DNA of 8,494 nucleotides from JAICYJ01 sp036263035 (GTDB lineage Bacteria > Actinomycetota > Thermoleophilia > Gaiellales > JAICJC01): the NCBI GenBank assembly GCA_036263035.1, contig DATAHR010000256.1, positions 1 through 8,494 of the forward strand, written 5' to 3'. Below are positions 6,702-8,494 of the stretch, one piece after another (the first letter of the stretch is position 1; each line of letters starts with the position of its first letter). The position numbers were made by a program, and so were the translations under genes. The notes beneath the pieces were generated by a model. That model ran no database searches. It was not told where the DNA came from and saw only the letters and a program-made list of their open reading frames with translations.

Positions 6702-7721
6702 ATGAGGCGCATCTGGACGATGCTCGCCGCGGCTGCGGTTGTGGCGGGCTATCTCGCCGTCGTGTCACCGGCGCAGGCCGCCACGCCGAAGCAGCTGCTG
6801 GCGCGGTACCAGCCGGTGACGCTGATGGATCCGCTGGAGCCATTCCGCCCCACGGACGTGAACGGCTTCGTGCGCGACTCGGTGCTCGAGACGCAGTCCT
6901 CGCCCGGCGTCTGGACGCTGGTCGACGGCAACCCGACGCTGGGGACGCTACCGACACGCTCGTCGGACAGCTGCGCGAACCAGGGGCTGGTCGACTGCTA
7001 CAGGCTGAACCAGCAGTCCTGCTCGCCGGCCGGCGGGCCGGTTGGCAACGTCGCCTGCTACGAGGCGGCGTGGACGGCGAGCGATCCCCGAGGCGTGGTC
7101 TACGGCCACGTGGCGTACAAGCCCCGGCGGATCGTGGTGCAGTACTGGTACTTCTACTACGACGACGTGTACTCGTACGACTACCCGCCGGACGATCTGT
7201 TCTGGCAGGCGCACGAGGGCGACTGGGAGGCGGTCACGGTCGTGCTGCGACGCTCGAACCAGCAGCCGATCTACGCCGCGTACAGCCAGCACTGCACCGG
7301 CGTGCGGCGCCCCTGGGGGCAGGTCGAACGGCGTGGGACGCACCCCGTCGACCACGTCGCGATCGGATCGCATGCCAACCTCTTCGAGGCGGGCACGCAG
7401 CCGATCGCAACGCAGTGCATCCCGGCACAGGCGATCGCCATCCTGCAGGCGCAGGGCCTGCCGATGCCGGTCGACCGGTCGAACGCCGGCGGAGCGCAGC
7501 TCGGACCGGCGCTTGACGGGGTGACGCCGACGCAGATCCGCAAGGTCGACCGGTGGCAGACACCCTGGGTCGCCTTCCCGGGTACGTGGGGCGAGTATCA
7601 GCTGTTCCACGCACCGGCGCCGATCGGCACCATGGTGTCCGGCACGGCACCACCGTCGCCGGCACTGCAGGCGCTGTGGAAGACGCCGCTTGCGGTCACG
7701 AGCCACTGGCCGGAGGGGTGA
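6702..7721 (+). CDS. Secreted Vps62-like protein of unknown function
   Basis: The protein has 339 residues. ATG 6702 is preceded by GGGAGG at 6691-6696 with a 5-base spacer; the in-frame GTG at 6696 overlaps that site and is rejected. A signal peptide is clear: MRR, then hydrophobic residues about 7-21 and cleavage after S-P-A-Q-A (residue 26). The mature N-terminus has ARYQPVTLMDPLEPFRPTDV, then an aromatic strand QYWYFYYDD (147-155), HEGDWEAV (171-178), GSHANLF (222-228) and PGTWGE (293-298). This set of motifs is that of the Vps62/DUF946 group, known from fungi, plants and many bacteria without an established biochemical role. Six cysteines lie in the mature chain (four between about residues 90 and 125, then HCTG and QCIP), consistent with disulfides in an exported protein. 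Hairpins on both sides suggest it is transcribed on its own, and no functional tie to the amine oxidase is evident. Confidence 0.8.
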   Translation: MRRIWTMLAAAAVVAGYLAVVSPAQAATPKQLLARYQPVTLMDPLEPFRPTDVNGFVRDSVLETQSSPGVWTLVDGNPTLGTLPTRSSDSCANQGLVDCYRLNQQSCSPAGGPVGNVACYEAAWTASDPRGVVYGHVAYKPRRIVVQYWYFYYDDVYSYDYPPDDLFWQAHEGDWEAVTVVLRRSNQQPIYAAYSQHCTGVRRPWGQVERRGTHPVDHVAIGSHANLFEAGTQPIATQCIPAQAIAILQAQGLPMPVDRSNAGGAQLGPALDGVTPTQIRKVDRWQTPWVAFPGTWGEYQLFHAPAPIGTMVSGTAPPSPALQALWKTPLAVTSHWPEG

Positions 7722-7726
7722 GCGGT

Positions 7727-7764
7727 GGTGGGGTGTCCGGTCCGACCGGGCCGGGCACCCCACC
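7727..7764 (+). terminator. Strong hairpin terminator after the Vps62-like gene
   Basis: A stem of up to 17 bp (7727-7743 with 7748-7764, including two G-U wobbles) is closed by a 4-base GACC loop and begins 5 bases after the stop codon at 7719-7721. It lacks a T tract, which is common for terminators in high-GC Gram-positives. The remaining 7765-7813 contains a TAGGCT -10-like string at 7769-7774 without a recognisable -35, and the ribosome site GAGGT at 7803-7807. Confidence 0.65.
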
Positions 7765-7813
7765 GTGGTAGGCTCCGCGCGCTTCGACCCACCGCTCTTC
7801 GCGAGGTCCCGGA

Positions 7814-8494
7814 ATGAAGAAATCCCTGCTCGCAATCGCATTCGCCACCGTCGCCCTCGCCGCGTCGGCGTGCGGCTCGTCCAGCTCGTCGTCCTCCAGC
7901 TCGACTCCCGCGGGCGGCGGCACCGGCCCCGCCTGCAACCCGGCGAACAACAAGACGCTGACCGCGAACACGCTCACGATCGGCACGGACAACCCCGCCT
8001 ACTACCCGTACTTCGCCGGCGGCCCGGGCCACGACTGGACGGGGCAGTACAACAACGACCCGTACAAGAACAAGGGCTACGAGGACGCGGTCGCCTACGC
8101 GGTGGCAAAGCAGATGGGCTACAGCCCGAGCCAGGTGAAGTGGGCGGTGACGCACTTCAACCAGAGCTTCTCGCCGGGGCCGAAGAACTTCGACTTCTAC
8201 CTGGCGCAGGTCTCGATCAAGCCGAAGCGGGCCCAAAACGTCGACTTCAGCGCGCCGTACTACGCGGCCAACCAGGCGGTCGTGGCCATCAAGGGCACGC
8301 CGATAACCAAGGCGACCTCGCTGGCCGACCTGAAGTCGTACAAGCTCGGAACGCAGGTGGGCACCACCAGCTACGACTACATCACGCAGAACATCCAGCC
8401 GAGCCAGCAGGCGCAGGCCTACAACACCACCAACGACGCGATCCATGCGCTCGAGAACGGCCAGATCGACGGACTCGTGGTTGACCTGCCGACG
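7814..8494 (+). CDS. ABC transporter substrate-binding lipoprotein, polar amino acid type (SBP_bac_3), 3' partial
   Basis: The frame stays open from ATG 7814 to the last base (227 codons), so the gene continues beyond the window. GAGGT at 7803-7807 is 6 bases before the start. The N-terminus MKKSLLAIAFATVALAASAC is a lipoprotein signal with lipid-accepting Cys20, although the -3 residue is Ala rather than the usual Leu. A Gly then nine serines form a flexible linker. The periplasmic-type binding fold follows: LTIGTDNPAYYPYF, NDPYKNKGYEDAVAYAVAKQ (around residues 81-101), KPKRAQNVDFSAPYYAANQA, a hinge crossing with LADLKSYKLGTQVGTTSYDY, and ALENGQIDGLVVDLPT at the cut end. It would be tethered outside the membrane, delivering an amino acid or similar small polar solute to a permease and ATPase expected downstream. 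Delivery of an amine or amino acid to the upstream pathway is possible but unproven, since a strong hairpin separates them. Confidence 0.88.
   Translation, partial: MKKSLLAIAFATVALAASACGSSSSSSSSSTPAGGGTGPACNPANNKTLTANTLTIGTDNPAYYPYFAGGPGHDWTGQYNNDPYKNKGYEDAVAYAVAKQMGYSPSQVKWAVTHFNQSFSPGPKNFDFYLAQVSIKPKRAQNVDFSAPYYAANQAVVAIKGTPITKATSLADLKSYKLGTQVGTTSYDYITQNIQPSQQAQAYNTTNDAIHALENGQIDGLVVDLPT

Noticed and set aside
3749..6712. A 987-codon open frame on the - strand across the LysR and amine oxidase genes
   Set aside because: It is antisense to two genes with unmistakable family motifs and complete active-site residues. Its translation is Arg/Val/His-rich low-complexity text, as produced by the complement of GC-biased codons.
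7769..7774. TAGGCT as a -10 box for the binding-protein gene
   Set aside because: No -35-like hexamer is found at suitable spacing, and the required region is occupied by the hairpin at 7727-7764.
7598..8446. Open frames on the - strand and a 264-codon + frame (7690-8484) over the binding-protein region
   Set aside because: The frame from 7814 gives a lipoprotein signal and a coherent SBP fold. The others give Arg-rich translations without motifs.

Overview
The window is dense, high-GC bacterial DNA with every supported gene on the + strand. The G+C-rich codon third positions, AGGAGG-type ribosome sites, GTG and TTG starts, and a lipoprotein with a Cys-Gly-poly-Ser linker point to a high-GC Gram-positive. 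An actinobacterium, possibly of the Thermoleophilia/Solirubrobacter kind, is my best guess. That placement is inference from style, not from a marker gene. There is no rRNA, tRNA, CRISPR array, transposase or integrase, and no stretch over 300 bases lacks a gene.

Layout: (1) bases 1-1044 are the C-terminal end of a large, probably extracellular protein built of fibronectin-III-like repeats with a final bacterial Ig-like domain. It is followed by a strong hairpin terminator candidate. (2) Bases 1214-6616 hold a tightly packed five-gene block: an HpaB-family flavin-dependent monooxygenase, a Rid/YjgF-family protein, a DUF1028 (Ntn-hydrolase-like) protein, a LysR regulator and a copper/TPQ amine oxidase. 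The first four overlap as ATGA, ATGA and GTGA; the fifth starts 3 bases after the LysR stop with TTG. A promoter-like sequence with a small dyad lies just upstream. (3) Bases 6702-7721 encode a secreted Vps62-like protein set off by a hairpin on each side. (4) Bases 7814-8494 are the first 227 codons of a lipoprotein substrate-binding protein of a polar amino acid type ABC transporter, cut by the window end.

How the genes may work together: the amine oxidase oxidises a primary amine to an aldehyde, ammonia and peroxide. The monooxygenase would hydroxylate an aromatic (phenol-like) compound with FADH2 from an unseen reductase. The Rid and DUF1028 proteins would handle a reactive nitrogen-containing intermediate, and the LysR protein would sense the substrate or a product. 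The simplest named precedent is tyramine to 4-hydroxyphenylacetate to homoprotocatechuate. However, the HpaB protein appears to lack the usual phenol-binding Tyr and His, and the Rid protein lacks the usual deaminase Arg, so a different, possibly undescribed nitrogenous aromatic substrate is worth considering. No aldehyde dehydrogenase, flavin reductase or ring-cleavage enzyme is present here to confirm a route.
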